From positions 1 to 32,817 of the forward strand of contig JBBAAR010000017.1 of assembly GCA_041658185.1 (NCBI GenBank): a stretch of DNA of 32,817 nt. Direction: 5' to 3'. The position numbers were made by a program, and so were the translations under genes. This document shows, in pieces, positions 1 to 7,348 of the stretch. Within the stretch, counting starts at the first letter, position 1. The number at the start of each line of letters is the position of its first letter. Source of the stretch: UBA8919 sp041658185. Lineage in GTDB: Bacteria; Elusimicrobiota; UBA8919. Under the pieces are notes generated by a model, which ran no database searches, was not told the DNA's origin, and saw nothing but the letters and a program-made list of their open reading frames with translations.

Positions 1-65
1 TGATGCTTGCTATGCTTAAATCAGGTCAGCCGTATAACCCCGCAAGGGTCTTTGTTAATGCCTGA
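1..65 (+). pseudogene. IS110-type transposase, C-terminal tail only (cut by the window edge)
   Basis: The plus-strand frame from base 3 encodes MLAMLKSGQPYNPARVFVNA followed by TGA at 63-65. The pattern 'AMLK(S/T)G(Q/K)PY(N/D)P' is how many IS110-family transposases end, just after the C-terminal Transposase_20 domain. Only about 20 codons are visible, so whether the element is intact cannot be judged from this window. It is the only plus-strand coding sequence seen and faces the block of minus-strand genes head on. Bases 66-153 between its stop and the promoter at 154-182 are AT-rich and hold no gene; the end of the element is probably in there, but IS110 elements lack clear terminal inverted repeats and I cannot place it. 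The assignment rests on a short motif recalled from the family. Confidence 0.5.
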
Positions 66-153
66 CTTGTTTTTCAAAGAGCGTTATTTTTCTTTATTTT
101 TTACTTGACTCCTTATAGGATGTCTTACTTTTACTTCTTTTACATTTACTATA

Positions 154-182
154 AGTATAAAGTATCTTAGGCGTTTTGTCAA
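154..182 (-). promoter_or_regulatory. Near-consensus sigma-70 promoter facing the IS110 tail
   Basis: On the minus strand a TTGACA -35 box (177-182) is followed by exactly 17 bp and a TATACT -10 box (154-159). The predicted start is near 147 and transcription runs leftwards, antisense to the transposase tail. No minus-strand open frame follows within the window, although an AAGGAG stretch lies about 35 nt downstream of the predicted start. It may be the old promoter of a gene displaced by the insertion, or it may drive a gene or RNA left of the window. Confidence 0.55.
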
Positions 183-268
183 GGGGTCTTCGCACCTTCA
201 AAAAAAATTATTTTTGCGGGCAAAGTTTTGATTGGCAGGATTTTTTTAACTGCCGGGAGATAACATTA

Positions 269-1468
269 TTATTTTACAAAAATCTTTTTTTCTACAATTA
301 TCGTTATAACTACCGACAAAAATCCGCCGGTGACAACGGTCAGCGGCGCGGATATTTTGTGCGCCAGAAAACCGCTCGCCAGACATCCTATAGGGGCAAA
401 ACCCATAAATGCCATCGTGAAAAATCCCATAACCCTGCCCCGCATGTCGTCGGAAATGATTAACTGAATAAGCGTGTTGCTGGAAGCCATCTGTAAAATC
501 ATAAAATAGCCGGAAAGAATGAGAAATACAACGGCAAAAAAAATGTTTTTTGAGAGGGCGAATGCGACTACCCCCAGGCCAAAACCTACCGCCGAGTTGA
601 TGATTAGCCGCTCAAGTCCATCCGTGCTTTTCCGGGCGGCAACCTTTACCGTCCCCAAAATTGCACCCACGCCTATAGCAGACATAAAAATTCCCAAGCC
701 CGAGGCATCAAGATGAAAAACATCCTTCACAAAAACCGGCATTAAAACCATCGGGAAGGCGCTGATTAACCCTGTCATCGCGCATAAAAAAAGTATTGAC
801 GAAATGGTTTTTGAACTGCGGACATATTTAAGCCCGGAGAAAAATTTTTTTGTAACCGACACTGCTTTATCAACCGGATTTATTGATACATTCGTCATCA
901 TAAAAAGTACGACAATTACATATATGAAACTTATGCCGTTGAGCAAAAAACAATAACCTTCGCCGACGGCAGCGATTAAAATTCCGGCGATGGCGGGACC
1001 TATAAGGCGGCTGCCGTTGACAATCGCGGAGTTCAGGGCGATGGCATTCATCAAATCCTCTTTGCCTACCATTTCAATTAAAAACGACTGGCGGGCCGGC
1101 ATATCCAGTGCGAATACAACTCCGATAAAAGTTACCAGAATAATAATGTGAGAAATCTGAATTTTTCCGGAAATAGTAAGGACTGCGAGAATAACCGCCT
1201 GTAACATTAACAGCGTCTGGGTTAAAATCAAAAGTTTCCTTTTGTTGTAATGGTCGGCCACGGCGCCGGCAATAGGCGAAAAAACGAGAACAAAAATCTG
1301 ACTCAAAAACCCGACTAATCCCAAAAGCATCGCGGAATTTGTAAGACGGTAGACCAGCCACGGCAGAGCGGTTATCTGTATCCAGCTTCCTATCATAGAA
1401 ACTGTCTGCCCGATAAAAAAAAGCCGGAAATTTTTGTGCCGCAGCGATTTAAACATACTGTTATTCAT
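269..1468 (-). CDS. MFS exporter (MFS_3 / EntS-like)
   Basis: A 399-residue major facilitator superfamily protein of the kind annotated as MFS_3 or enterobactin-exporter-like. It begins with a short cytoplasmic stretch (FKSLRHKNFRLFFIGQ) and is hydrophobic throughout, consistent with about 12 membrane helices. MFS motif A, the loop between helices 2 and 3, is recognisable at residues 68-79 (GAVADHYNKRKL). Such proteins export small molecules by proton antiport; the substrate cannot be read from sequence. The ATG overlaps the last 8 bp of the upstream ABC-transporter gene, so the two are probably translationally coupled. It is the last gene of the efflux operon. An alternative start at Met5 (1456) is possible, and neither start has a strong Shine-Dalgarno. 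No convincing terminator follows. Confidence 0.85.
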   Translation of the reverse strand: MNNSMFKSLRHKNFRLFFIGQTVSMIGSWIQITALPWLVYRLTNSAMLLGLVGFLSQIFVLVFSPIAGAVADHYNKRKLLILTQTLLMLQAVILAVLTISGKIQISHIIILVTFIGVVFALDMPARQSFLIEMVGKEDLMNAIALNSAIVNGSRLIGPAIAGILIAAVGEGYCFLLNGISFIYVIVVLFMMTNVSINPVDKAVSVTKKFFSGLKYVRSSKTISSILFLCAMTGLISAFPMVLMPVFVKDVFHLDASGLGIFMSAIGVGAILGTVKVAARKSTDGLERLIINSAVGFGLGVVAFALSKNIFFAVVFLILSGYFMILQMASSNTLIQLIISDDMRGRVMGFFTMAFMGFAPIGCLASGFLAHKISAPLTVVTGGFLSVVITIIVEKKIFVK

Positions 1469-3476
1469 AGCGGAGCGCTTCTATAGGATTGAGTTGGGAT
1501 GCTTTTTTGGCGGGCCATATTCCGAAAATCAAGCCGATTGCAACGGAGAATGTAAACGCCAGAAGGACGGATGACATTGATATCCTTGTTGACCAGCCGG
1601 CGAATTTTGATAAAATAACGGAAATCAGAGAACCTAACATTATCCCGATAAGACCGCCTAAAATGCATATAACAACCGACTCAATTATAAACTGGAAAAG
1701 TATGTCGTTGTTATTGGCGCCGACGGCTTTACGCAGTCCGATTTCCTGCGTTCTTTCAGTAACGGAGACAAGCATAATGTTCATAATGCCTATTCCACCG
1801 ACCAGCAAACTTATAAATGCGATTGACCCTAAAAGATAAGAAAATGTCTTTACCGTTGAGGTTATTGTCTCCTGAATATCCGCCATATTTCTTATATCAA
1901 TAGTATCTTTTTGCGATTCAGGAAGACGATGAAGCGTAATAATCAGTTTTTTAATTTTATCGCTGACCTCATCCATTAAATTTGCATCAGTTACCTGAAC
2001 ACCTATTTGGTCAACATATTCTTTGCCAAGCAGCCGATACATCGCAGTATTTAATGGAATAATAATTTTGTCATCTTCATTCTGCCAGCCGGAAGAACCT
2101 TTTGTGGGTAAAATACCGATGACCTGAAAATCAATCCTTTTTATTTTGATGAATTCACCGAGCGGATTTTTGTCACCAAAAAGTTCTTTTACAATCGTCT
2201 GACCAATTACAGCAACCTTTGTTCTAGTGATTGTCTCATTTTTTGTAAAAAATCTGCCCATTACCGGATGGTCGTTTCTCATATAGGGATAATCTTCCGT
2301 AGTTCCTTGAATTTGCGTATTCCAGTTTTTGCCCTGATAAACAACCTGCCCGCGGCCCATTACATGCGCGGCAACTTTATCAATACCTGAAATTTTTTCC
2401 CTAATTTCATTAGCATCCTCTATTGTGAATCTCGTAACTGTTCCGGATTCCATTGAGACACCGCCCACACGGTGCGATGACGCTCTTACCGTCAGCAGAT
2501 TTGAACCCAGCGAGGAGATTCTTTTTTTTACGTCTTCCTGCGCCCCCCGACCCAGCGCGAGCATCGCTATAACGCTTGTCACTCCAATTAAAACACCGAG
2601 AATGGATAGAACGGAACGGGTTTTGTTTGATAAAAGCGACCTGAGCGCCTGAAAAAAATAATTACTCATGCTTTGAAATTTAAAAACCGGATGCAAAAAA
2701 TGATTTTCGGAAATGGAAGATTGTTTCAATCCTGTAATTTTTGTTTTTAATTTGTGAAAAGTCGGCGGCAATTTACCCCGCTCTTCCTGAAGGTCTTTTA
2801 AGGAAGGGCGGGGTTTATCGGAAATAATTTTACCGTCCTGCAAAGTAATAATCCTGCTTGCAGCAGATGCCAAATCCGGCTCGTGGGTCACCATAACTAT
2901 AGTGATGCCGTAACTGTTCAGTTCTTTAAGAATTTCAATAATTTCCGACGCCGACTTGCTGTCAAGATTTCCGGTCGGTTCGTCGGCAAAAATAAGCAAA
3001 GGATTGTTTATCAGCGCGCGGGCAATCGCTACCCGTTGCTGTTGACCGCCGGAAAGTTCATTGGGTTTGTGATAAATCCTCTCCGCAAGACCTACTTTTT
3101 TCAACAGAACAATTGCATCCGCAAATTTTTTATCGGCGGAGTAAATCAACGGCAATTCCACATTTTCTTTTGCGGATGTCCGCGGTAAAAGATTGAACTG
3201 CTGAAAAACGAACCCGAGAAATTTGTTCCGCAGCGTTGCCAGTTCGTTATCCGAAAGTTTAGATATCTCTCTGCCTGCAAGTTTATAACTTCCGGAAGTG
3301 GGTTTGTCCAAAAGACCGAGGATATGCAGAAGTGTTGACTTCCCGCTGCCGGATGCGCCCATTATAGAAACAAATTCGCCTTCTTCAATTTCAAGCGAAA
3401 CACTTTTAAGTGCGGGAACATCAAACTCGCCCAAATGATATGTTTTGGAAATATTTTTTATCTCAATAATTTTCAT
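1461..3476 (-). CDS. MacB-type ABC transporter, fused ATPase and permease
   Basis: A 671-residue fusion with the MacB layout. The ATPase domain covers residues 1-220: Walker A GASGSGKST at 40-48, signature LSGGQQQ at 141-147, Walker B LLIFADEP at 160-167 and the H-loop His at 198. A hydrophilic linker follows at about 220-270. TM1 is near 285-310, then comes a large periplasmic MacB_PCD domain (about 310-540) and three C-terminal FtsX-type helices. Such dimers act as mechanotransmitters that drive export of periplasmic substrates through an adaptor and TolC. Both partners are immediately upstream in the same operon. The 37-bp gap before the start holds a dispersed repeat, and no clear Shine-Dalgarno precedes the ATG. 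Met270 is followed by a typical stand-alone permease start, showing where the two modules join. The substrate is unknown. Confidence 0.9.
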   Translation of the reverse strand: MKIIEIKNISKTYHLGEFDVPALKSVSLEIEEGEFVSIMGASGSGKSTLLHILGLLDKPTSGSYKLAGREISKLSDNELATLRNKFLGFVFQQFNLLPRTSAKENVELPLIYSADKKFADAIVLLKKVGLAERIYHKPNELSGGQQQRVAIARALINNPLLIFADEPTGNLDSKSASEIIEILKELNSYGITIVMVTHEPDLASAASRIITLQDGKIISDKPRPSLKDLQEERGKLPPTFHKLKTKITGLKQSSISENHFLHPVFKFQSMSNYFFQALRSLLSNKTRSVLSILGVLIGVTSVIAMLALGRGAQEDVKKRISSLGSNLLTVRASSHRVGGVSMESGTVTRFTIEDANEIREKISGIDKVAAHVMGRGQVVYQGKNWNTQIQGTTEDYPYMRNDHPVMGRFFTKNETITRTKVAVIGQTIVKELFGDKNPLGEFIKIKRIDFQVIGILPTKGSSGWQNEDDKIIIPLNTAMYRLLGKEYVDQIGVQVTDANLMDEVSDKIKKLIITLHRLPESQKDTIDIRNMADIQETITSTVKTFSYLLGSIAFISLLVGGIGIMNIMLVSVTERTQEIGLRKAVGANNNDILFQFIIESVVICILGGLIGIMLGSLISVILSKFAGWSTRISMSSVLLAFTFSVAIGLIFGIWPAKKASQLNPIEALRYE

Positions 3477-3487
3477 TTTAGTTTGCC

Positions 3488-3511
3488 GCAGGGCTGAAAC
3501 CCTACCCTACA
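3488..3511. repeat. Dispersed repeat, GCAGGG...CTACA type
   Basis: A 24-bp sequence with a short AGGG/CCCT inverted repeat fills most of the gap between the adaptor and MacB genes. It aligns with the 24-bp sequence at 18729-18752 at about 19 of 25 positions with two one-base gaps. I recognise the type from intergenic repeats in candidate-phylum genomes, but only two copies lie in this window. Confidence 0.5.
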
Positions 3512-3513
3512 GA

Positions 3514-4449
3514 TTACCGGCGACCCAGGCCAGGAATGGCGGCGCCTGTTCTGGTAGTTCTATCTCTTTTGGAAACCTTAGCAGAACTTAAAATTATATC
3601 GTCTTCCGTAACACCCTCCGTAATTTCTATTTTTTTACCGTCGGTGATACCAACTCTGATTTCTTTTAACTCGGATTTACCGCCGGAAACTTTAAGGGTG
3701 ACGAATTTTCTGCTGCCTTTTTCAACGATTATATCAACGGGTAAAAGCAAGACATTTTCTCTTTTGTCGGCGGTTACTTCTATGGTAGCCGTCATACCTG
3801 CACGAAAATTAGACGGCGTATTTTCCGGCTTAATTTTTACTTCGTACACCGTGACATTATTTATTACCGCTGATTCATATGCAATATGTTCAACAATACC
3901 GTCAAATTCTTTCTCCGGATAGGCGTCCAAAAATATTTCAACTTCCTGACCGAGTTTAAGATAACGCAAGTCGGTTTCATCAACATCCGCGGAAATTATA
4001 AGTTTGTCCGCCATAACTAAAATTACATCGCCGACCGATACGCTCTGACCCGGTTCTTTACTTCTTGCAATAATAAAACCGTCTAACGGCGAAATAATCG
4101 GAGTCGGTTTGTAGGCATCTGACCATTTTTGGAACTCCGCAGCGCCTTTTTCCCGGGCGACATCTAAAAGCGCCGCGCGGTCGGTTGAACTCATCCACGC
4201 GATAACCTCGCCCTTTTTTACATTCTGTCCTTCAACAACGAGAACATCTTCAATGCGTCCGGGAACCTGCGGTTTTATCTCAAGACGGTTCCTGGGACTG
4301 ACAGTGCCTGTTTCGCGGAATTCAACGGCGATAGAACCTCTCGTCGGCTGAATTTCCGTGAGTTGATTGTTTTTTTTCTTTTTCTTAAATAAAAATATGC
4401 CGCCGGCGATTAAAATCAACACGACAACCGAAATAATTATTTTTTTCAT
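3514..4449 (-). CDS. Periplasmic adaptor (MacA/HlyD-like) for the MacB pump
   Basis: A 311-residue membrane-fusion protein. An uncleaved N-terminal anchor (about residues 5-22) is followed by a Lys-rich stretch. The first half of a lipoyl domain (PGRIEDVLVVEGQNVKKGEV) comes next, then a short helical segment of about 25-30 residues, the second lipoyl half (SPLDGFIIARSKEPGQSV), a beta-barrel domain and a membrane-proximal domain. It should bridge MacB to TolC. The intervening helical hairpin is clearly shorter than the 60 or more residues usual in MacA. The ATG at 4449 is preferred because GGGAGAG sits 5-7 nt upstream. A GTG at 4455 overlaps the tolC stop but is too close to that site. It lies between its outer-membrane and inner-membrane partners. 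Confidence 0.85.
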   Translation of the reverse strand: MKKIIISVVVLILIAGGIFLFKKKKKNNQLTEIQPTRGSIAVEFRETGTVSPRNRLEIKPQVPGRIEDVLVVEGQNVKKGEVIAWMSSTDRAALLDVAREKGAAEFQKWSDAYKPTPIISPLDGFIIARSKEPGQSVSVGDVILVMADKLIISADVDETDLRYLKLGQEVEIFLDAYPEKEFDGIVEHIAYESAVINNVTVYEVKIKPENTPSNFRAGMTATIEVTADKRENVLLLPVDIIVEKGSRKFVTLKVSGGKSELKEIRVGITDGKKIEITEGVTEDDIILSSAKVSKRDRTTRTGAAIPGLGRR

Positions 4450-4451
4450 TT

Positions 4452-5810
4452 TCACTCTCCCAGTCCCAAAACATTTTTCCAGTTTGCTTCCGAAATCACG
4501 GAATTTTTTTTAGCATTTAATAAAGAGCGCTGCGAATTTGTAAAGTCATTTTCAACGGTGTACCATTCCTGATAAGAAGTAAGCCCGTTGATATATTTTG
4601 TTGAAGTAATTTTTGATTGCTCTTCCGCCGCCGAAAAATACATCTGTGAAACTTTTACGCTTTCAACTGCGTTAATAAAATCGTTCCAGACGGAAGAAAG
4701 CGTTGATGCGAGTTGCTGCCGCGTTGAACGGAACGCCTCTTCTGAAATCGCTTTATTGGTTTGAGATATTTTTATATCATAATAATTTCTGCCGCCGGGA
4801 AAAAACGGGTATGAAAGTCCCAGTGTTACCGACCGGCGATCGTTTGACAGCGGCCAACTGTCGCCGGTTTTTGAAGCACTGCCAGAGAGAGAAATTTCCG
4901 GATAAAGTTGGCTTTTTGCCGATGTTAAATCATATTCTGATTTTTCCAGGTTATTTTTTGCGATGACATAATCCGGTATATTGAGAAGCATCTCGCCGAA
5001 AACCGGAACGGACGTGGACTCATCTACGGTAAAACTTCCCGCAGCGGCCGGTATTTCCGCTCCATTATCCGAATCCTTTCCCATATCTTTTAAAAGTTCA
5101 CGGGAGGCGGAGGCAACGCTTCTTTTTGCTTTTGACAGTTCATATTCCGCCTGATATTTGTCCGCTTCTACCCGAAGAAGAGAACCCCTGTCTTCCCTGC
5201 CGGCATCATATTTGAATTTAACCAGTTCATAATTTTCCGTGCGCCTTTTAAGTATCTCCCGGGCAAGTTTAACCGATTCCTGACTCCACAGTAGTTCCGT
5301 AAAACTTTTTTTTAGATTGAAAACTACTCCGGAAAGGGTTTTTTTATATTCCGCTTCCGCAATTTTTAACTGGATGCTTTTTGAGGAGGTATTGCTGGTA
5401 TCGGAAAAACCGGAAAAAACAGAAAGTTTTCCCGAGAGTCCGTAAGAGTAATCTTTTGACCAACCGGAACCGTCCGAATCCGATTGCGAGACACCGGCAT
5501 TTGCGGATAACTGCGGAAGAAAATTAGTAAAGGAACTTTGGTATTGCAGACGGGCTGACTTAACCGATTTTTCCGCTTTGACAAGCAGGGGATTGTTATT
5601 TTTGGCAGTTACCAGTACATCCTGCCAAGTAAGTTGCTGCGAATAGAGGCAATTATAAATTGCAAATTGACAATTGCAAATGACATAAAGTGTCATTGCG
5701 AGAGTCCCCCGCAACAAAGTGCGGGATAAACTCCGGACTCGCGGCAGAATTAAGATTACTTCGCCGGCCGCCACTGCGACCTTCTCGCAATGACATCTGT
5801 AATTTTTCAT
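4452..5810 (-). CDS. TolC-family outer-membrane factor with repeat-derived N-terminus
   Basis: A 452-residue outer-membrane efflux protein (OEP family) that should form a trimeric channel through outer membrane and periplasm. The mature part begins near LYSQQLTWQDVL (about residue 55) and shows the two-fold repeated alpha-helical OEP pattern, with a beta-strand region near ASVSQSDS/LSGKLSVFSG and a second in the latter half. The ATG at 5810 has a good Shine-Dalgarno (GGCGAGG) and overlaps the stop of the preceding gene as ATGA. Residues 6-40 are encoded by a 105-bp palindromic element inserted in frame, and the following CNCQFAIYNC stretch is also repeat-like. The export signal is therefore unusual: Arg-rich residues then a Cys-containing hydrophobic run. 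A second possible start with its own GGGGGA site lies inside the element at Met39 (5696). Confidence 0.85.
   Translation of the reverse strand: MKNYRCHCEKVAVAAGEVILILPRVRSLSRTLLRGTLAMTLYVICNCQFAIYNCLYSQQLTWQDVLVTAKNNNPLLVKAEKSVKSARLQYQSSFTNFLPQLSANAGVSQSDSDGSGWSKDYSYGLSGKLSVFSGFSDTSNTSSKSIQLKIAEAEYKKTLSGVVFNLKKSFTELLWSQESVKLAREILKRRTENYELVKFKYDAGREDRGSLLRVEADKYQAEYELSKAKRSVASASRELLKDMGKDSDNGAEIPAAAGSFTVDESTSVPVFGEMLLNIPDYVIAKNNLEKSEYDLTSAKSQLYPEISLSGSASKTGDSWPLSNDRRSVTLGLSYPFFPGGRNYYDIKISQTNKAISEEAFRSTRQQLASTLSSVWNDFINAVESVKVSQMYFSAAEEQSKITSTKYINGLTSYQEWYTVENDFTNSQRSLLNAKKNSVISEANWKNVLGLGE
5641..5669. repeat. Repeat shared with the other tolC gene (copy 1)
   Basis: These 29 bp match 12610-12638 at 27 positions. 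Both copies lie at the same place in their genes, encoding the FAI(C/Y)NCLYS end of the signal peptide. The core, AAATTGCAAATTG, continues as further TTGCAA units in both genes, as dispersed repeats of this kind do. Confidence 0.55.
5691..5795. repeat. 105-bp palindromic element inserted in a tolC reading frame
   Basis: Perfect 13-bp terminal inverted repeats (TGTCATTGCGAGA at 5691-5703, its complement at 5783-5795) bound a GC-richer interior. Inside are nested arms: GAGTCC 5702-5707 with GGACTC 5735-5740, and CCCGCA 5708-5713 with TGCGGG 5720-5725. The length is 35 codons exactly and the minus-strand frame is open throughout. In design it resembles Rickettsia palindromic elements and the widespread 'GTCATTGCGAG' repeat family. 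It encodes no protein of its own, so if mobile it would be non-autonomous. Confidence 0.75.
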
Positions 5811-6322
5811 TTTTCCTCGCCCTTTTTATTTTTTTTCCAGTTTTCTTTTCTTTCTTTTTTTAACTGCAAGAGTTTATCCTGCTGCTCTTTTGTTAAGGTA
5901 TTGTAACCCTTTTCCATCGCATCAATCATGGCAAGTTTTGTTGCCAATTGCAATTCGGAAATTTGTTTGATCTTTGCGCGGGAAGAAGCAAAATCCGGTT
6001 TTTCCTGACGCATAGTTTCCTGCAAATCCAGCCGGGCAAGTTTCATATCCGCCTGCCGTTTTATTGCATCCCGTTTGAAATCATTGCGGATTTTTTCAAG
6101 TGTTTTCACCTGTTCATCAGTTAAATTCAGTTCCTGACGGATTTTCAGATACATTTTAACATTGCCGACATCTTCATCCCGCTCGCCCTTTTCACGCATC
6201 ATCCCCTTTTCCTGCTTCATTTCTTTGCCCGGGCCCATTCCTTTTTCACAGGGCATCTCGGCAAAAACAAAACCCGTCCCCAACATCAAAAAACCAACCA
6301 ACAAACCCAAAAACCTTTTCAT
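5807..6322 (-). CDS. Spy/CpxP-like periplasmic protein with Met-rich N-terminus
   Basis: A 171-residue exported protein. The signal peptide (about residues 1-21, ending GFVFA) is followed by a Met-rich segment with Met at 23, 29, 35, 41 and 42 and one Cys at 25. The rest is a highly charged all-helical domain with two LTxxQ motifs (LTDEQ near residue 66, LTKEQ near 149), the hallmark of the Spy/CpxP/CnrX (LTXXQ) family. Members are ATP-independent chaperones or periplasmic metal and stress sensors. It directly follows an ECF sigma factor and anti-sigma factor and precedes the second tolC, which it overlaps by 4 bp. GGGGG lies 5-9 nt before the ATG. The Met spacing could bind Cu(I) or Ag(I), which is inference. 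The C-terminus is a Lys/Glu tail. Confidence 0.75.
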   Translation of the reverse strand: MKRFLGLLVGFLMLGTGFVFAEMPCEKGMGPGKEMKQEKGMMREKGERDEDVGNVKMYLKIRQELNLTDEQVKTLEKIRNDFKRDAIKRQADMKLARLDLQETMRQEKPDFASSRAKIKQISELQLATKLAMIDAMEKGYNTLTKEQQDKLLQLKKERKENWKKNKKGEEK

Positions 6323-6341
6323 AAAACCCCCTATAACGGCA

Positions 6342-6403
6342 AGTTAAAGGTATAAATTAAAGGTTAAAATTAAAACCTTAACCTTAAACCTTTAACCTTA
6401 ACT
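6342..6403. repeat. Low-complexity AAGGTTAA inverted and direct repeats
   Basis: Most of the 93-bp gap between the anti-sigma and Spy-like genes consists of variants of TTAAAGGTTAA and its complement, including 8-bp arms AAGGTTAA/TTAACCTT around a 10-base centre. It could fold into an AT-rich hairpin. I see no clear promoter or terminator in it. Confidence 0.5.
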
Positions 6404-6415
6404 CTGCCTTTTATT

Positions 6416-6817
6416 TTACTGATACAACTCCGGTATATCAAAATTTGAAAGATAAGCAACAAGTTCCTCTGTGTCAGACGACACAACGTTCTCTTGTAGA
6501 TTTTTTTGATGATAATATATGTAACCGGCGACGAAAACAAAAAAACTTAAACTAAATGCCGCCGCGGGTTTCCAAAAAACAAAATGTTTTTTTCTATGAA
6601 TTTTTTCCGAAATTTCGGAAGCAAAATAATCCCAATTCTTTCTCGGATAGTCAACAGGATTTTTATCCACCGTACTAATCGTTTCAGAGAACTCGCTTAA
6701 TAAACTCCGGCAGGCAGAACATCCTTTCAGATGTTTTTCTATTTCGGTTTTTTTTCCCGGTTCAAGTTCATCTTTAATATAAAAATATATTTCATTTTTT
6801 AATTCATTGCACTTCAT
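6416..6817 (-). CDS. Anti-sigma factor with zinc-finger (ZAS/zf-HC2) domain
   Basis: A 133-residue membrane-spanning anti-sigma factor. The N-terminal cytoplasmic domain carries the zinc-binding HxxxCxxC motif (H29, C33, C36 in HLKGCSAC) expected of proteins that sequester ECF sigma factors. One membrane helix spans about residues 82-102, leaving a short periplasmic tail of about 30 residues. The ATG at 6817 is chosen because GGAGG lies 6 nt upstream; a TTG three bases earlier also opens the frame. It overlaps the end of the sigma-factor gene by 14 bp, the standard sigma/anti-sigma arrangement. The short periplasmic tail suggests that another protein, perhaps the Spy-like neighbour, senses the signal. 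Confidence 0.85.
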   Translation of the reverse strand: MKCNELKNEIYFYIKDELEPGKKTEIEKHLKGCSACRSLLSEFSETISTVDKNPVDYPRKNWDYFASEISEKIHRKKHFVFWKPAAAFSLSFFVFVAGYIYYHQKNLQENVVSSDTEELVAYLSNFDIPELYQ

Positions 6818-7319
6818 CAAAATCCTCCAGATATTTTTGCAGATTCTTTATTGCCTTAAAAATATTCGCCTTAACGCTTCCCTGGGCAATATTCAGCACT
6901 TGTGAAATTTCTGCTATGGAAAAACCGTTAAGATGTTTCATAACAAAAACTTCTTTCTGACGAAAAGGCAGTTTGGTTATCGCTTTAGCAATCCTATTTT
7001 TTACTGCTTCGTTTTCTACGGCTTTTTCCGTATTTTGAGTATCATCTTTGATATCAGCGGTTCTTCCTTCATTATCGTAAAAAAACGATAAAAATTTTCT
7101 TTTTCTGAAATAAGTTCTTGTGTTGTTTATGGCAATTTTAATGAGCCATGTTTCTATTGATGAATCGCCGCGAAATTTTTTAAGCCCCTTAAATGCATTC
7201 ACATAAGTTTGCTGCACGATCTCATCCGTCTCCGCCTCATTTCTGACCATAGAGAAAACGACTGCATAAATTTTCTGCTGATGTGCTTTTATAATTTCGT
7301 TAAAATTATCCGCTTCCAT
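6804..7319 (-). CDS. ECF-type RNA polymerase sigma factor
   Basis: A 171-residue extracytoplasmic-function sigma factor with only regions 2 and 4. Region 2 (about 5-75) includes the core-binding DEIVQQTYVNAFKGLKKF and the -10-recognising WLIKIAINNTRTYFRKRK. An acidic linker follows at about 80-108. Region 4 (about 112-162) contains the LPFRQKEVFVMKHLNGFSIA stretch and a helix-turn-helix ending GSVKANIFKAIKNL. The ATG at 7319 is preferred over a TTG at 7340; GGAG lies 11 nt upstream. It starts within about 30 bp of the RND-pump stop and overlaps its anti-sigma factor. Its target promoters cannot be identified from this window alone. Confidence 0.9.
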   Translation of the reverse strand: MEADNFNEIIKAHQQKIYAVVFSMVRNEAETDEIVQQTYVNAFKGLKKFRGDSSIETWLIKIAINNTRTYFRKRKFLSFFYDNEGRTADIKDDTQNTEKAVENEAVKNRIAKAITKLPFRQKEVFVMKHLNGFSIAEISQVLNIAQGSVKANIFKAIKNLQKYLEDFDEVQ

Positions 7320-7348
7320 ATAATTAGACGCTCCAAACAAAAAAAGGT

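Noticed and set aside
200..225. Possible terminator after the MFS gene (TTTG/CAAA stem and T run on the minus strand)
   Set aside because: The stem is only about 4-5 bp and A/T-rich, and there are several bases between stem and U tract; too weak to call.
5631..5680. Lipoprotein signal in the first TolC (Cys-rich CNCQFAIYNC)
   Set aside because: The residues before each Cys do not fit a lipobox (no L-A/S-G/A-C pattern), so signal peptidase II processing is unlikely.
6323..6415. Possible ECF-sigma promoter before the Spy-like gene
   Set aside because: Only loose AAC and CGT elements appear, in low-complexity repeat sequence where chance matches are expected, and no second copy is available to compare.
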